Origin: Solirubrobacterales bacterium
Lineage (GTDB): Bacteria > Actinomycetota > Thermoleophilia > Solirubrobacterales > Solirubrobacteraceae
Direction of reading: 5' to 3'
DNA length: 64,000 nucleotides
Assembly: GCA_019240305.1 (NCBI GenBank)
Contig: JAFAYP010000573.1
Coordinates: 34,239-98,238, forward strand
The notes below the pieces were generated by a model. It was not told the origin of the DNA, searched no databases, and was given only the letters and a program-made list of their open reading frames with translations. This document shows, piece after piece, positions 31,399 through 41,027 of this stretch (its first letter is position 1; each line of letters starts with the position of its first letter). A program made the translations under genes and the position numbers.

Positions 31399-32415
31399 AT
31401 GGCCGGGATCGCAGGAGGGTTGGGCGGTGCAGTAGGCATCGCCGCCGAGTCTACGTACGGGACGTTCGTGTCCCCCACCAGGGCCCTTGAGGTTCGCTCC
31501 GCGAAGCTTCAGGAGGTTCCGCACATCGCGCAGGGCACCGGGCTTGCCTACGGGCGCACGGTCGACCTCGGCTCCCGTCGTGTCCCGATGTGGTACGACG
31601 CCAAGGGCGACGTCAATATGGAGTTCCTGAACTCCGGGATGGCGCTGCTGCTCAAGAACATCATGGGGTCGAACGCGTCGCTGACGCAGGTCGGCAGCAC
31701 GCCCGCCTACCAGATCGCGTGCAACTACGGGGTGCCGGACGGTCAGAACTACATGACCCTCCAGAACCTCGTGCCGGACACGGGCGGGAACATCCACTGC
31801 GAGACGTTCCACGGGTGCAAGATCACCAAGGCTACGTTCTCGATCGACCTGCAGAACCCGCTGATGCTGGACCTGTCGATCGACTCGCAGTACAAGGAGG
31901 AGGCAAGCGCCGCCTTCACCCCGTCCTACACGGCAAGCACTGCCATCTTCACCGCGTTCGGCATGCAGTTCAAGGCCGGGGCGCGTGGCTCTGAGGTGTT
32001 CGTGGACGGGGTGCGTAAGTTCTCGTTCAGCATCGAGCGCATCCTGAAGGTCGATCGCATCTATGTCGGCGGCAGCTACAAGGACGAGCCGACCACCAGC
32101 GGCGTGACGAAGATCACGGGTAGCATGGATGTCGACCTTCTGCCGACGAACAAGGCGGTGCTGTGGGATCTGATGCACACTCAGCTGCCGGTCCCGTCGA
32201 TCGTCGCGCAGTTCACCGGCCCGCAGATCGGAACGTCGGGCCAGTACAACATGCTGACCCTGAACCCGTGCGAGTGCTTCATCGACTCGGGCGGCACGCC
32301 GGAGCTCGCGGGGCCTGACATCGTGACCGCCACGCTGGCGTTCAGTGTTCTCACCGACCCGTCGAACGACAGCCCGCTGTCGGCGACGCTCGTCACCGCA
32401 GACTCGACGCTGTAG
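31399..32415 (+). CDS. Major tail tube protein
   Basis: The 338-aa protein begins AGIAGGLGGAVGIAAESTYG, TFVSPTRALEV, which is typical of actinophage tail tube proteins, and contains the paired-sheet elements CETFHGCKITKATFSIDLQN, PLMLDLSIDSQYKEE and FSFSIERILKVDRIY. It should polymerise around the tape measure. The chaperone gene starts on the base after its stop. Confidence 0.85.
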   Translation: MAGIAGGLGGAVGIAAESTYGTFVSPTRALEVRSAKLQEVPHIAQGTGLAYGRTVDLGSRRVPMWYDAKGDVNMEFLNSGMALLLKNIMGSNASLTQVGSTPAYQIACNYGVPDGQNYMTLQNLVPDTGGNIHCETFHGCKITKATFSIDLQNPLMLDLSIDSQYKEEASAAFTPSYTASTAIFTAFGMQFKAGARGSEVFVDGVRKFSFSIERILKVDRIYVGGSYKDEPTTSGVTKITGSMDVDLLPTNKAVLWDLMHTQLPVPSIVAQFTGPQIGTSGQYNMLTLNPCECFIDSGGTPELAGPDIVTATLAFSVLTDPSNDSPLSATLVTADSTL

Positions 32416-32778
32416 ATGGCAGCCAAGGACACGGATCTCTGGCGGATCACGTACGAGGGCGAGAAGTACACTCTCGCGCGCACGGACATCACCGTTGGGG
32501 TTCTGCGCCAGATGAAGAGCTGGTTCGGGCCCGCGTACGGCAAGTACCTGTCGTTTGTTCAGCTCCTGATCGAGGGTGACGCTGACGCGTGGGCGTGCGC
32601 GATCTGGATCGTGCTGCGTGCCTCGGGGCGGAACATCCGCACCCCGCAGAACCTCGACTTCGCGGTCAGCGAGGTTATGGCGGCGGACGATGATGACGAC
32701 GAGCTCGATCCCGAGCCCGTGCTCCCGGAGGCGGGGCCTACGCCGGACTCTTCCGGCAGCGACGCAACCCCCGCCTAG
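32416..32778 (+). CDS. Tail assembly chaperone G-like (0-frame)
   Basis: The 120-aa protein (LWRITYEGEKYTLARTDITV) has the compact helical body and acidic tail (AADDDDDELDPEPV) of actinophage tail assembly chaperones that sit directly after the tube gene. The gene ends at TAG 32778 while an uninterrupted frame in the -1 phase continues to 32957. Confidence 0.78.
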   Translation: MAAKDTDLWRITYEGEKYTLARTDITVGVLRQMKSWFGPAYGKYLSFVQLLIEGDADAWACAIWIVLRASGRNIRTPQNLDFAVSEVMAADDDDDELDPEPVLPEAGPTPDSSGSDATPA

Positions 32779-32957
32779 ATCAGGACATCGACGAGCTTCG
32801 CAATACCTACCTGTTCGACCTCGCGGACATCTGCGGGCTGTCGGCCAGGGAGGTGGACGAGTGCTCGTTCATCGACTTTCTGATCTACCTGCAGGGGATC
32901 GACCATCGCCGGGAGATGCGGGTGCAGGCGCAGGAGGCCGGCATCTGGATCCCATAG
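32416..32957 (+). CDS. Tail assembly chaperone GT, -1 frameshift product
   Basis: The -1 frame is open from just after 32696 to TAG 32957 and encodes DQDIDELRNTYLFDLADICG, LSAREVDECSFIDFLIYLQG, a helical domain typical of the T half of tail chaperones. It has no start codon with a ribosome-binding site. The CCCCC run at 32768-32772, just before the G stop codon, is the most likely slip point. Conserved -1 or +1 slippage at this exact gene is well established in siphoviruses. Confidence 0.65.
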
Positions 32958-32972
32958 CCGACGGGAGGGCCG

Positions 32973-33428
32973 GTGGCATCTAACGTCAGCCCGACCGGCT
33001 CTCCCATTGTCGCGGACACGGCGGGGTTGTCGCGGCTCGCCCGGAACCTCCGGGCGGCGAGTCCGGAGGCGTGGAAGGCGTGCCGGCTGGCGATGCGCGC
33101 CGCGGCCGCTCCCGTGATGTCCGAGGCCCAAGCCCGCGCGGGATGGTCGACGCGCATTCCGGGCTCAATGCGTATCAGGCCGCGCGCTGGCACCGTAAAG
33201 ATCGTCGCGGGGGGCCCGGCGGCACCGGACGCCGCCCCGTACGAGCACCACGGGCTGCCAGGCAAGTTCCGGCACCCCCTGTTCGGCAATCGGGACTACT
33301 GGTACGACCAGACGGCACGGCCGTTCCTCGGGCCGGCCGCGGAGGCGGCGAAGGGCGAGGTCTCGGAGAAGCTGCTGGCAGCGGTGACAGAGGCCGTCAT
33401 GAGAGCGATCGAGGGGGGGCAGGCGTAA
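32973..33428 (+). CDS. HK97 gp10-like tail-completion protein
   Basis: The 151-aa protein from GTG 32973 (GGGAGG upstream) has GLSRLARNLRAASPEAWKAC and the C-terminal YEHHGLPGKFRHPLFGNRDY, WYDQTARPFLGPAAEAA signature of the gp10-like family. These proteins join tube and head or act in tail completion. It lies unusually after the chaperone. Confidence 0.72.
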   Translation: MASNVSPTGSPIVADTAGLSRLARNLRAASPEAWKACRLAMRAAAAPVMSEAQARAGWSTRIPGSMRIRPRAGTVKIVAGGPAAPDAAPYEHHGLPGKFRHPLFGNRDYWYDQTARPFLGPAAEAAKGEVSEKLLAAVTEAVMRAIEGGQA

Positions 33429-33433
33429 GAACC

Positions 33434-34018
33434 TTGCAACTGGTGGGTCAACGCTTTGGACGGCTGGTGGTATGTGCGCGAGAGGGCACAATTGGACACC
33501 ACTCTGCGTGGCTGTGTCGCTGCGACTGTGGAGCGACCAAGGTTGCTCCTGGGGTTGAGCTGAAGTCCGGTAAGGTGAAGTCGTGCGGCTGTTGGAAGCG
33601 GGATGTGGGTCGGTCGCGCGCGACCCACGGCCACTCTAGGGGTGGGCGCATGACGCCCACGTATCACGCGTGGGTGGGCATGATTCAGCGGTGCACGAAT
33701 CCGCGTAACGCGGATTACCCGTATTGGGGTGGTCGTGGCATCTCAGTATGCGACGAGTGGACCGCAGGGTTCGCGGCCTTCCTTGCGGACATGGGTGCCG
33801 CGCCTGCGGGTACCTCTCTGGATCGCATCGACGTAGACGGGAACTACGAGCCGGGCAATTGCCGATGGGCGACTCCTGTAGAGCAGTCAAACAGCCGGCG
33901 TCGCTCAATTCGAATCTCGCCTGGACTGTTGGCCGAAATAGACGCCGCGCGCGGGAACATGACGCGCAGCAAGTGGCTGGAGATGGCCGCTCGCGCTGCG
34001 CTGAGAGGTGGTGAGTAG
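33434..34018 (+). CDS. Homing-endonuclease-like zinc/HNH protein with RHH tail
   Basis: The 194-aa protein (TTG 33434, or GTG 33443) opens GQRFGRLVVCARE with a zinc ribbon (CRCDCGATK ... CGCWKRD). The conserved block TPTYHAWVGMIQRCTNPRNA, YWGGRGISVCDEWTAGFAAF, SLDRIDVDGNYEPGNCRWAT is shared with many free-standing phage HNH/AP2-type endonuclease-like proteins. The last 35 residues (ISPGLLAEIDAARGNMTRSK) look like a ribbon-helix-helix. It interrupts the usual chaperone-to-tape-measure order, consistent with a mobile insertion. Confidence 0.72.
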   Translation: MQLVGQRFGRLVVCAREGTIGHHSAWLCRCDCGATKVAPGVELKSGKVKSCGCWKRDVGRSRATHGHSRGGRMTPTYHAWVGMIQRCTNPRNADYPYWGGRGISVCDEWTAGFAAFLADMGAAPAGTSLDRIDVDGNYEPGNCRWATPVEQSNSRRRSIRISPGLLAEIDAARGNMTRSKWLEMAARAALRGGE

Positions 34019-37000
34019 ATGGCCGGGAAGAGCACCCTCGTAGAAGTTGCCTTCATCGGAAATACTCGCGACCTTGAAGCGAGTCTCGTTCGTTCCGGCG
34101 TGGTCGCCGAGGACGCGTCGAAGAAGATCCAGGGCTCGGCTGCGGACGCTGGCCGTGCCGCGGCGAAGCAGGCCGAGGAGATGGGCGCTTCTGCCGCCGA
34201 CCAGGAGTCGGCCGCTGGTCGTGCCGCCGCGGCGTTCGTGGAGATGGCGTCGCAGATCACCAAGGCCCAGCGCGCCGCGGGGGATGCTGCCGCTGGGGCG
34301 GCCCGGCAGATGGGCGAGAGCGTCGACCAGCAGAAGGCCGCTTACGTCAAGGCGGTTGCTGCCCAGCGGGAGTATGAGCAGTCCACGCGGGCGAGCACGG
34401 ATGCTCAGAAGGCGGCTGCGGACGCGTCGGCTGAGCTTGCCGAGAAGATCCAACTGTCTGCGCAGGCGGCGGCACGCTCGGCTGCCGAGCAGGCTGCCGC
34501 GGTGGGCGCCAGTGCCGATGACCAGGCGGCTGCGGCGGCTCGGGCTGCTGCGGCGTTCACGGAGCAGTCTGCGGCTATGTCGCGCGCCCAGAGGGCCGCT
34601 GGTGAGGCGGCCGCGGAGGCGGCGCAGCAGGTGGGCGCTAGCGTGGACGCGCAGAAGGCTGCCTACGATCGTGCCGTAAGCGTCCAGGGCGAGTATGAGG
34701 CGGCGATGCGCAAGGCCGCCGATGAGGCGAAGGCGGCGGCGGACGCTGAGGCTGCCGCGGTGAAGGCTTCCGCCGACGAGCAGGAGGCCGCCCAGAAGCG
34801 GGCTGCGGATGCCGCGAGGGCTTCGGCTGACGAGCAGGCGGCGTCTGCGGAGCGGGCGAAGGCCGCGGCCACGGGGTTGAGCGAGAAGTTCGCTGGGGCG
34901 TTTGGGATGAAGCCGTCGACGGCTGGGATGGCTGCGTTTGCTGCTGCCGCCTATGAGGGCGTGAAGGGCGCGACGAGCTTGCAGAAGTCAATGGAGATGC
35001 TGCACACGCAGGCGGGCGTGGCGCAGTCTTCGATCGGCACTCTGACCTCGGGCGTGCTGCACATGGCTGGCGCGGTGGGCCAGAGCCCGGAGCAGCTATC
35101 CGCGGGCTTGTATCACGTGGCCTCGCAGCTCAACGCGACCCTTCCGCCCGCGCAGCGCGTGTCCACCGAGCTCGGGATCCTCAGGACGGCCGCCGAGGGC
35201 GCGAAGGTCGGCAACGCGAACCTCGAGGACGTGACGAACGCGCTCGGGGCCGCGATCGTCTCAAACATTCAGGGCGTTCAGAACTACTCGAAGGCGATGG
35301 GTTCGATGAACGCCATCGTCGGCGCGGGCGACATGAAGATGCAGGATCTCGCGGAGGCGTTCGGCACTGGCGTGCTCGCCCAGGCGCATCTTGCTGGCGT
35401 GTCGATCCAGTCGCTCGGTGGTGCGCTGGCGACCTTGGGGGACAACTTCATTCGGGGTGCTCACGCGGGCACGCTGATGGCTTCGACGCTGCGGATCATG
35501 AAGGCGCCCTCGGAGGCGGGCGCGGAGGCGCTGGCGTCGATCGGCTTGAAGGCCGGCAGTCTTGCTCAGGCGCTGCGCTCGGGCGGGATCGTCGGGGCGA
35601 TCGAGGATCTGAAAACTCACCTTCAGGACTCGGGTGCGACCGCGAACGAGACGGGTCTGATCTTGACGCGCGCGTTCGGGGGCAGGCAGTCCGCGGGCGT
35701 GCAGATCCTCCTTGACGAGCTTGACCGTCTGAGGAGTAAGACGTTGCAGGTCGGCCAGGGTGCGAACACTTTCCAGGGCGACTGGCAGTCGGCGACGCAT
35801 AACTTGTCGACGCAGCTTGAGCAGTTGAAGGCGACGACGCAGGCGCTGGCGGACGCGTTCGGGTCCTATCTGATCCCGAAGCTTGAGGCGGTGGGTACGG
35901 CGATCCAGAGCGTGATCGCGTGGATGCAGAAGCACCAGGCGGTCGCGAAGACGCTGGCGGCGGTGATCGAGGGTGTGCTGGGCGTGGCGGTGGCAACGTT
36001 CGCGTACACGCGGGCGGTGGCGTTCGTCGGGGCTACTAAGGCGATGGCCGCTGGCATCGGTTCGCTGGCAGCGAGGGTGCTCTCGTCGGTGGGCATCATG
36101 GACGGCGGCTTTGCGAAGGTCGGCCCGGGCGCCGCGGCGATGGAAGCGGAGGTCACTGCCGCCGAGGATGGGATGGTCGCGGCAACTGACACTGCGGCGA
36201 CCGCGATGGATGTCGCGATCGGCTCCACGGGATTGGGGCTGATTCTGATCGGCCTCGGGGTTGCCGCCACCGAGCTTGCGACGCACTGGTCGTCGGTGTG
36301 GTCGGGAATTCAGAGTGCTGCCGGCACGGCGGTGGAGGGCATTGAGGAGATCATCAATGGCCTGATCTCCGACTTGAACCAGGCGATCGGTGCGATCGAC
36401 TCGGCGCTCAGTGGGCTTATCAGCACGTTCAACTCAACGATCGGGCAGATCACCGGCAGCATCGGTGGCGCGAGCATTCCGAACATTCCGTCTCTCTCGG
36501 TGAGCAACCCGTTCACCGGCGGGGCTGGCGGGGGCGGTGGGGGCGGTGGCATTCTTGATGGCGTGGGCGCCGCTGTCGGGGGGGTGGTCAGTGGTGCTAC
36601 TGGTGCTGCTAGGACTGCTTCGGGGTATACGCAGATGCCGACCCCGGGGGGCGGGAGCGTGTCGGTTCCGAACTCTTCGCTGGCGAAGTATCTCGGCGGG
36701 TCCGGCGGGGGCGGTGGCAGCGGCTCGACAGGCGGCAGTGGGGGGAGTAGCGCCCCTCATGGCTCATCGGGCAGTGTGTCAGGGTGGAGCTCGTCCGAGA
36801 ACTCCGTGGCCAATCAGATCATGGCCGCTGCAATGTCGCAGGGGCTGACGAAGGCGGGAGCGGCCGCGCTCGTCGGTAACGCGTTTCAGGAATCGTCGCT
36901 GAACCCGAACATGGACGTTGGCGCGGCCGGAGTGGGGCTGTGGTCCGCCGCCGAGCCCGGCGCGGGCTCGAGCGCTCGGTCGTGGGATGCGGCGCACGGT

Positions 37001-40000
37001 TCGAGCGTGCAGTCCCAGGTGCAGTGGGTGCTCGGGCAGCTGTCTCCGTCGCTGATGGCGCAGTTGAAGTCCGCGACCGACCCTCAGCAGGCCGCGGAGG
37101 AGTTCGAGCAGTCCTTCGAGCATGCCGGGATTCCGGACATGAGCAACCGGACAGGTGCTGCTCAGCAGGCGTTCTCGAGCCTTTCCGGTGGCGGTGGTGG
37201 TGTGCGCTCGACGGCTGCTGCCACGGCTACGATCCCCGCGGCGGTGGCGACCATGCTCTCGACCGCGCAGGCGCTCGTCGGGGCACCGTACAACCATGCC
37301 GGCGAGCACTACACCGGCTGGGAGCCGATCGAGCAGCTCAAGAAGATCGGCGTCGACTGCTCGGGCTTCGTGTCCGCGGTGCTGCACTCCGGCGGCCTCT
37401 TGTCCTCCCCGCAGAGCACACAGGGGCTGTGGGACGCTCCGGGGATGCAGCCCGGCAAGGGCCAGTACGTGACGATTTATGACCGTCACACCGGCCCCGA
37501 GGATCAAGAGCACGTCATCATGTCGATCCTCGGGCACTTCTTCGAATCGGGCGGCCAGTCCGGCAGCACCGTGGCTGGTGGGGGCGTGCATCCGATGTCG
37601 GCCGCGGACGTGCAGTCCGAACTCGCGGGCGGCGGGTTCCAGGCCTACCATCCGACGATTCCGAACGGCAGGATGGTGACCGTCGGTGGTGTCGCCTCCG
37701 CGGGCGAGCAAGGGTACGTCAGCTATGAGCAGGCCCTAGAGAAGGCGATGCAGGCCGCCCTGCAGGCGCTGACCAACCAGGGCAACTCCATGCTCAAGAC
37801 GTTCAACGATGCGATTCAGAACGGCACCGTCAAGACGCTCGAGAACACGCTCGGGGTCAGCACCGCCGGCAGCATCTCCACGCAGCTGAACACGGTGATC
37901 GGGCGCTACGGCGCCACGGCAACAGTCCCCCAGTTGACCTCCCAGACCGGCCCGGCGAACTGGAGTGCGTGGGAGGAGGGGCTGACCAAGACGCTCTCTG
38001 AGGTTCACGGCAAGACGCTGAGCAAGCTCGCGAAGGACATCGGCGACAAGCACGGCGCGGCGCTCTCCACGCTCGTTGAGCAGCTGACGCAGATCCACGG
38101 CGCGGCGTTCACTAAGCTGGAGAACAAGCTGCTGCCCGAGGTCAAGACCCGGGTGCACGGCAAGGAGGTCGAGGAGCGCCCAACGAAGGGCCCGCTCGCC
38201 TCCCTGTTCAAGTCCCTGCAGGGCGGCCCGTCGCACTACGACTCGATCGAGCAGGTGCTGGAGTCAAGCATCAGCGGCGTCCCGCAGTGGCAGGCGCAGC
38301 TCGGCGTGGACCTGAGCGAGATCCACGGGCGCGGCATGAGCACGCTCGACAAGGACCTCGGCGTCAAGCAAGGGGCGAGCGCCAGCGCGCTCGTGAAGGT
38401 CCTCGCGGGCGAGCACGGCAAGGGACTGGCCAAGCTCGTCAGCGAGCTCGACAAGACCCGCAACGGGAACCTGGCGCAGCTCGCCAAGGACGTGAAGGGC
38501 GGCCCGGCGCTCAACCCGCAGCAGGGCAAGTTCGACAGCCTCGTAGCCGAGCTTGAGGCCACGCACGTGAAGGCTCTGCAGCAACTGGCGGCCGGCATCA
38601 TCGCTGCCCACGAGCAGGCGATGAACGCGCTCGCCGAGGAGCTGTACGCGGCGCAGCTGACGAAGGACGCCGAGTCGCTGACCATGCAGGCGACCCAGCT
38701 GAAGGATCAGACTCAGCAGGCCCAGAACTATGGGCAGGCGATGCTGACGGTCGCCCAGGCGCAGACGCAGCTGATGGCCGACACCGATGCGGACACGCTG
38801 ACGATCGCCAAGGACCAGGCGCAGGCCGTCTCTAACGCCACGCAGGCCCAGACCCAGGCCGCGACGAATGCCGAGCAGGCGCTGTCTGACGCCACGCAGG
38901 CGCAGACGACGTACGTGAAGGACATGACGCAGGTGGTGCAGGATCAGGTGTCGGGCATGGCGACCGCGGTCAAGGATCAGACCACGCTGATGTCTGACGC
39001 GTCCACCGCGGCCGTGGATGCGATCAACAGTGCGGCGCAGGTGCAGGCGGACACGCTGCAGGAGCGCGGCAAGTTCGGCCTTGATCTCGTGGTCCAGCAA
39101 CTGCAGGTCCAGCTGGACGTGCTCAAGCAGGGGTTCGACCAGCAGGTCAACCTTGCTCAGCAGCAGCTCGACTCGCTGCAGACCCAGGCTGATGCTGCGG
39201 AGAACGCGGCGCAGGTGAATCTTGACCAGGTGACGGTCCAGCAGGATCAGTTGACCGCGCAGGCGCAGGGGAACCTCAACACGGTCACTCTGCAGTCGAG
39301 CGCGCAGGTAGCGGCCGCCCAGGCTCACTTGGATGCGGTCACGGTGGCACGGGATCAGGCGAACATGAAGGCTCAGGTTCATCAGGATCAGGTGACGGTC
39401 GCTCAGGATCAGCGGATCGCGACCGCGCAGGCTCACGTGGACGCGACTACCTTGTCGGAGGACATCAAGGTCCAGACGGCGCAGACGAAGGTTGACCTGT
39501 CGGCGAACGCTCCGAAGTCCGAGCAGGACATCTACAGCGCCCAGTTGGCGTACGCGCAGGCGGCGGCCACGGAGGCGATCAATAAGGCTCAGGCGGCGTT
39601 CACGAACGTGTCGGTTGGCGCGAACGCGGCGATCCAGGCGGCCACGAGCGCGTTCACGGCCACGCAGGATGCGTCGAACGCGGCGATTCAGGCAGCGAGC
39701 GCGGCGTACCAGTCGGCGCAGGATCAGGCCGCGGCGCAGGTGCAGCAGGCTAACGCGGCTTACACGAACGCTCAGAACACGTCCGCGGCGGCGATTCAGG
39801 CCGCGCAGACGCAGTTGACGGCGATCACGGGCCAATACGATTTTGACTTGGCGCAGGCGTCGCAGGGCCTGACGAGCATTCAGTCGACTGCGGCGCAGCA
39901 GGAGGCGGCGTTGCAGGGCAAGATCAGCGTGACGCAGGCTGCCGCGCAGACACAGTATGCGGGCGAGGGCCTCGTGGTGAATATCACGGGGGTGCCGACC

Positions 40001-40063
40001 ACGGACGCGGGCGCGATCGCCTCGGAGGTTGGCTGGGCGCTGCGCACGGTCGTGCCGTACTAG
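34019..40063 (+). CDS. Tape measure protein with tail-lysozyme and NlpC/P60 domains
   Basis: This 2014-aa protein is the tail ruler. Residues 1-290 are Ala/Gln/Glu coiled coil. Residues 290-900 hold a phage-tape core with hydrophobic segments (LGVAVATFAYTRAVAF; TGLGLILIGLGVAATELA). Residues about 930-1055 match a phage-tail lysozyme domain (VGNAFQESSLNPN, E958). Residues 1075-1190 are NlpC/P60-like, with Cys1114 in VDCSGFVSA and H1165 in EDQEHVIMS. Residues 1250-1990 are heptad-like repeats ending in very long Ala/Gln coils. It sets tail length and probably breaches peptidoglycan on entry. Confidence 0.93.
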   Translation: MAGKSTLVEVAFIGNTRDLEASLVRSGVVAEDASKKIQGSAADAGRAAAKQAEEMGASAADQESAAGRAAAAFVEMASQITKAQRAAGDAAAGAARQMGESVDQQKAAYVKAVAAQREYEQSTRASTDAQKAAADASAELAEKIQLSAQAAARSAAEQAAAVGASADDQAAAAARAAAAFTEQSAAMSRAQRAAGEAAAEAAQQVGASVDAQKAAYDRAVSVQGEYEAAMRKAADEAKAAADAEAAAVKASADEQEAAQKRAADAARASADEQAASAERAKAAATGLSEKFAGAFGMKPSTAGMAAFAAAAYEGVKGATSLQKSMEMLHTQAGVAQSSIGTLTSGVLHMAGAVGQSPEQLSAGLYHVASQLNATLPPAQRVSTELGILRTAAEGAKVGNANLEDVTNALGAAIVSNIQGVQNYSKAMGSMNAIVGAGDMKMQDLAEAFGTGVLAQAHLAGVSIQSLGGALATLGDNFIRGAHAGTLMASTLRIMKAPSEAGAEALASIGLKAGSLAQALRSGGIVGAIEDLKTHLQDSGATANETGLILTRAFGGRQSAGVQILLDELDRLRSKTLQVGQGANTFQGDWQSATHNLSTQLEQLKATTQALADAFGSYLIPKLEAVGTAIQSVIAWMQKHQAVAKTLAAVIEGVLGVAVATFAYTRAVAFVGATKAMAAGIGSLAARVLSSVGIMDGGFAKVGPGAAAMEAEVTAAEDGMVAATDTAATAMDVAIGSTGLGLILIGLGVAATELATHWSSVWSGIQSAAGTAVEGIEEIINGLISDLNQAIGAIDSALSGLISTFNSTIGQITGSIGGASIPNIPSLSVSNPFTGGAGGGGGGGGILDGVGAAVGGVVSGATGAARTASGYTQMPTPGGGSVSVPNSSLAKYLGGSGGGGGSGSTGGSGGSSAPHGSSGSVSGWSSSENSVANQIMAAAMSQGLTKAGAAALVGNAFQESSLNPNMDVGAAGVGLWSAAEPGAGSSARSWDAAHGSSVQSQVQWVLGQLSPSLMAQLKSATDPQQAAEEFEQSFEHAGIPDMSNRTGAAQQAFSSLSGGGGGVRSTAAATATIPAAVATMLSTAQALVGAPYNHAGEHYTGWEPIEQLKKIGVDCSGFVSAVLHSGGLLSSPQSTQGLWDAPGMQPGKGQYVTIYDRHTGPEDQEHVIMSILGHFFESGGQSGSTVAGGGVHPMSAADVQSELAGGGFQAYHPTIPNGRMVTVGGVASAGEQGYVSYEQALEKAMQAALQALTNQGNSMLKTFNDAIQNGTVKTLENTLGVSTAGSISTQLNTVIGRYGATATVPQLTSQTGPANWSAWEEGLTKTLSEVHGKTLSKLAKDIGDKHGAALSTLVEQLTQIHGAAFTKLENKLLPEVKTRVHGKEVEERPTKGPLASLFKSLQGGPSHYDSIEQVLESSISGVPQWQAQLGVDLSEIHGRGMSTLDKDLGVKQGASASALVKVLAGEHGKGLAKLVSELDKTRNGNLAQLAKDVKGGPALNPQQGKFDSLVAELEATHVKALQQLAAGIIAAHEQAMNALAEELYAAQLTKDAESLTMQATQLKDQTQQAQNYGQAMLTVAQAQTQLMADTDADTLTIAKDQAQAVSNATQAQTQAATNAEQALSDATQAQTTYVKDMTQVVQDQVSGMATAVKDQTTLMSDASTAAVDAINSAAQVQADTLQERGKFGLDLVVQQLQVQLDVLKQGFDQQVNLAQQQLDSLQTQADAAENAAQVNLDQVTVQQDQLTAQAQGNLNTVTLQSSAQVAAAQAHLDAVTVARDQANMKAQVHQDQVTVAQDQRIATAQAHVDATTLSEDIKVQTAQTKVDLSANAPKSEQDIYSAQLAYAQAAATEAINKAQAAFTNVSVGANAAIQAATSAFTATQDASNAAIQAASAAYQSAQDQAAAQVQQANAAYTNAQNTSAAAIQAAQTQLTAITGQYDFDLAQASQGLTSIQSTAAQQEAALQGKISVTQAAAQTQYAGEGLVVNITGVPTTDAGAIASEVGWALRTVVPY

Positions 40064-40077
40064 GCGAGGAGGGATAG

Positions 40078-40449
40078 GTGCAGGCGTACTCATCCACGCT
40101 TGAGCTGGACCGTGCCGTGATGAAGCAGAACGACACGTTCCCGCCGATGGTGGTCCTGCTTGAGGACTCGAACGGGCCGATCGACCTGACGGGCGCACAG
40201 TCGGTCACGCTGGTTCTGAAGGGCAATCAGACGAGCACGCTGGTCACGGGCCCGTGCACGACCGAGAACATGCATGCTGGCGCGGCGCAGTACGCGTGGG
40301 GGGCCTCGGACACCGATACGCCCGACACCTATCAGGTTGAGGTCGAGATCCTGTGGGGAACGGGGAGTCGGCAGACCGTCCCGAACGCCTACGCGTCTAA
40401 TCCGGTTCTGGCGATCGTCCAGCAGTTGAACCCGGGCGCCGACCAGTAG
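40078..40449 (+). CDS. Baseplate/fibre adaptor (BppU-like)
   Basis: GTG 40078 follows GAGGAGGGA. The 123-aa protein has an N-terminal beta sandwich with NDTFPPMVVLLEDSNGPIDL, TGAQSVTLVLKG and DTYQVEVEILWGTG, the pattern of BppU N-terminal domains that attach receptor-binding proteins to the tail tip. Confidence 0.65.
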   Translation: MQAYSSTLELDRAVMKQNDTFPPMVVLLEDSNGPIDLTGAQSVTLVLKGNQTSTLVTGPCTTENMHAGAAQYAWGASDTDTPDTYQVEVEILWGTGSRQTVPNAYASNPVLAIVQQLNPGADQ

Positions 40450-40461
40450 GCGGGGGGAGCA

Positions 40462-41007
40462 TTGTCCTTTAGCCAGGTCGTCGTCAGCGGCGTCGTCACC
40501 CTCTCGAATAGCGAGCCGGCCAGTGGCGCGTCAGTGGTGTTCACGCTGAACACTCCGATGTCCGACCGGGCGCAGATTGTGGTGCCGCAGCAACTGGCCG
40601 CGCGCTGTGCTTCGAATGGCGCGTTCTCTATCACCCTGAACGCTAACGACGATCCGACTACGACGCCGGCTGGCACGTACTACAACGTTGAGGGCGTGTA
40701 CGAAACCGAGACGCTGTTTAGCTTCGCGGTGTCGGTCCCGTCGGCGGACGCGGGGTCTGGCGTCAACTTGTTCTCGTTGGCGCAACTGGTGAACCCGGAG
40801 GCGCTGATTTCCATACCCCTGATCTTCGGGTTCCCGGCCGCGCAGAGCGTGTGGACGGCCACGCACGACCTTGAGCGGCTGCCCGCTGCCGTGTCCGTGT
40901 ACGACACGACCGGCGAGCTGCGGCCGCTGGCGCAAGTGGAGAACAGCATCACGCAGACCGTAGTCACGTTCGCGGCTCCCCTGGCCGGAACTCTTCTGAT
41001 CAGCTAA
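40462..41007 (+). CDS. Tail/baseplate protein with beta domains
   Basis: TTG 40462 has a GGGGGAG site. The 181-aa protein has an N-terminal Ig-like carboxypeptidase-regulatory-type half (SFSQVVVSGVVTLSNSEPAS) and a C-terminal phage domain, VWTATHDLERLPAAVSVYDT followed by TVVTFAAPLAGTLLIS. The latter recurs at the ends of tail fibre proteins. It is likely a structural part of the tip. Confidence 0.6.
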   Translation: MSFSQVVVSGVVTLSNSEPASGASVVFTLNTPMSDRAQIVVPQQLAARCASNGAFSITLNANDDPTTTPAGTYYNVEGVYETETLFSFAVSVPSADAGSGVNLFSLAQLVNPEALISIPLIFGFPAAQSVWTATHDLERLPAAVSVYDTTGELRPLAQVENSITQTVVTFAAPLAGTLLIS

Positions 41008-41027
41008 AACGCGAAAGGCCCCCGATC

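Noticed and set aside
38264-40198. 644-aa ORF antisense to the tape measure C-terminus
   Set aside because: It mirrors the Ala/Gln repeat coding; its Leu/Arg periodicity comes from the coil on the other strand.
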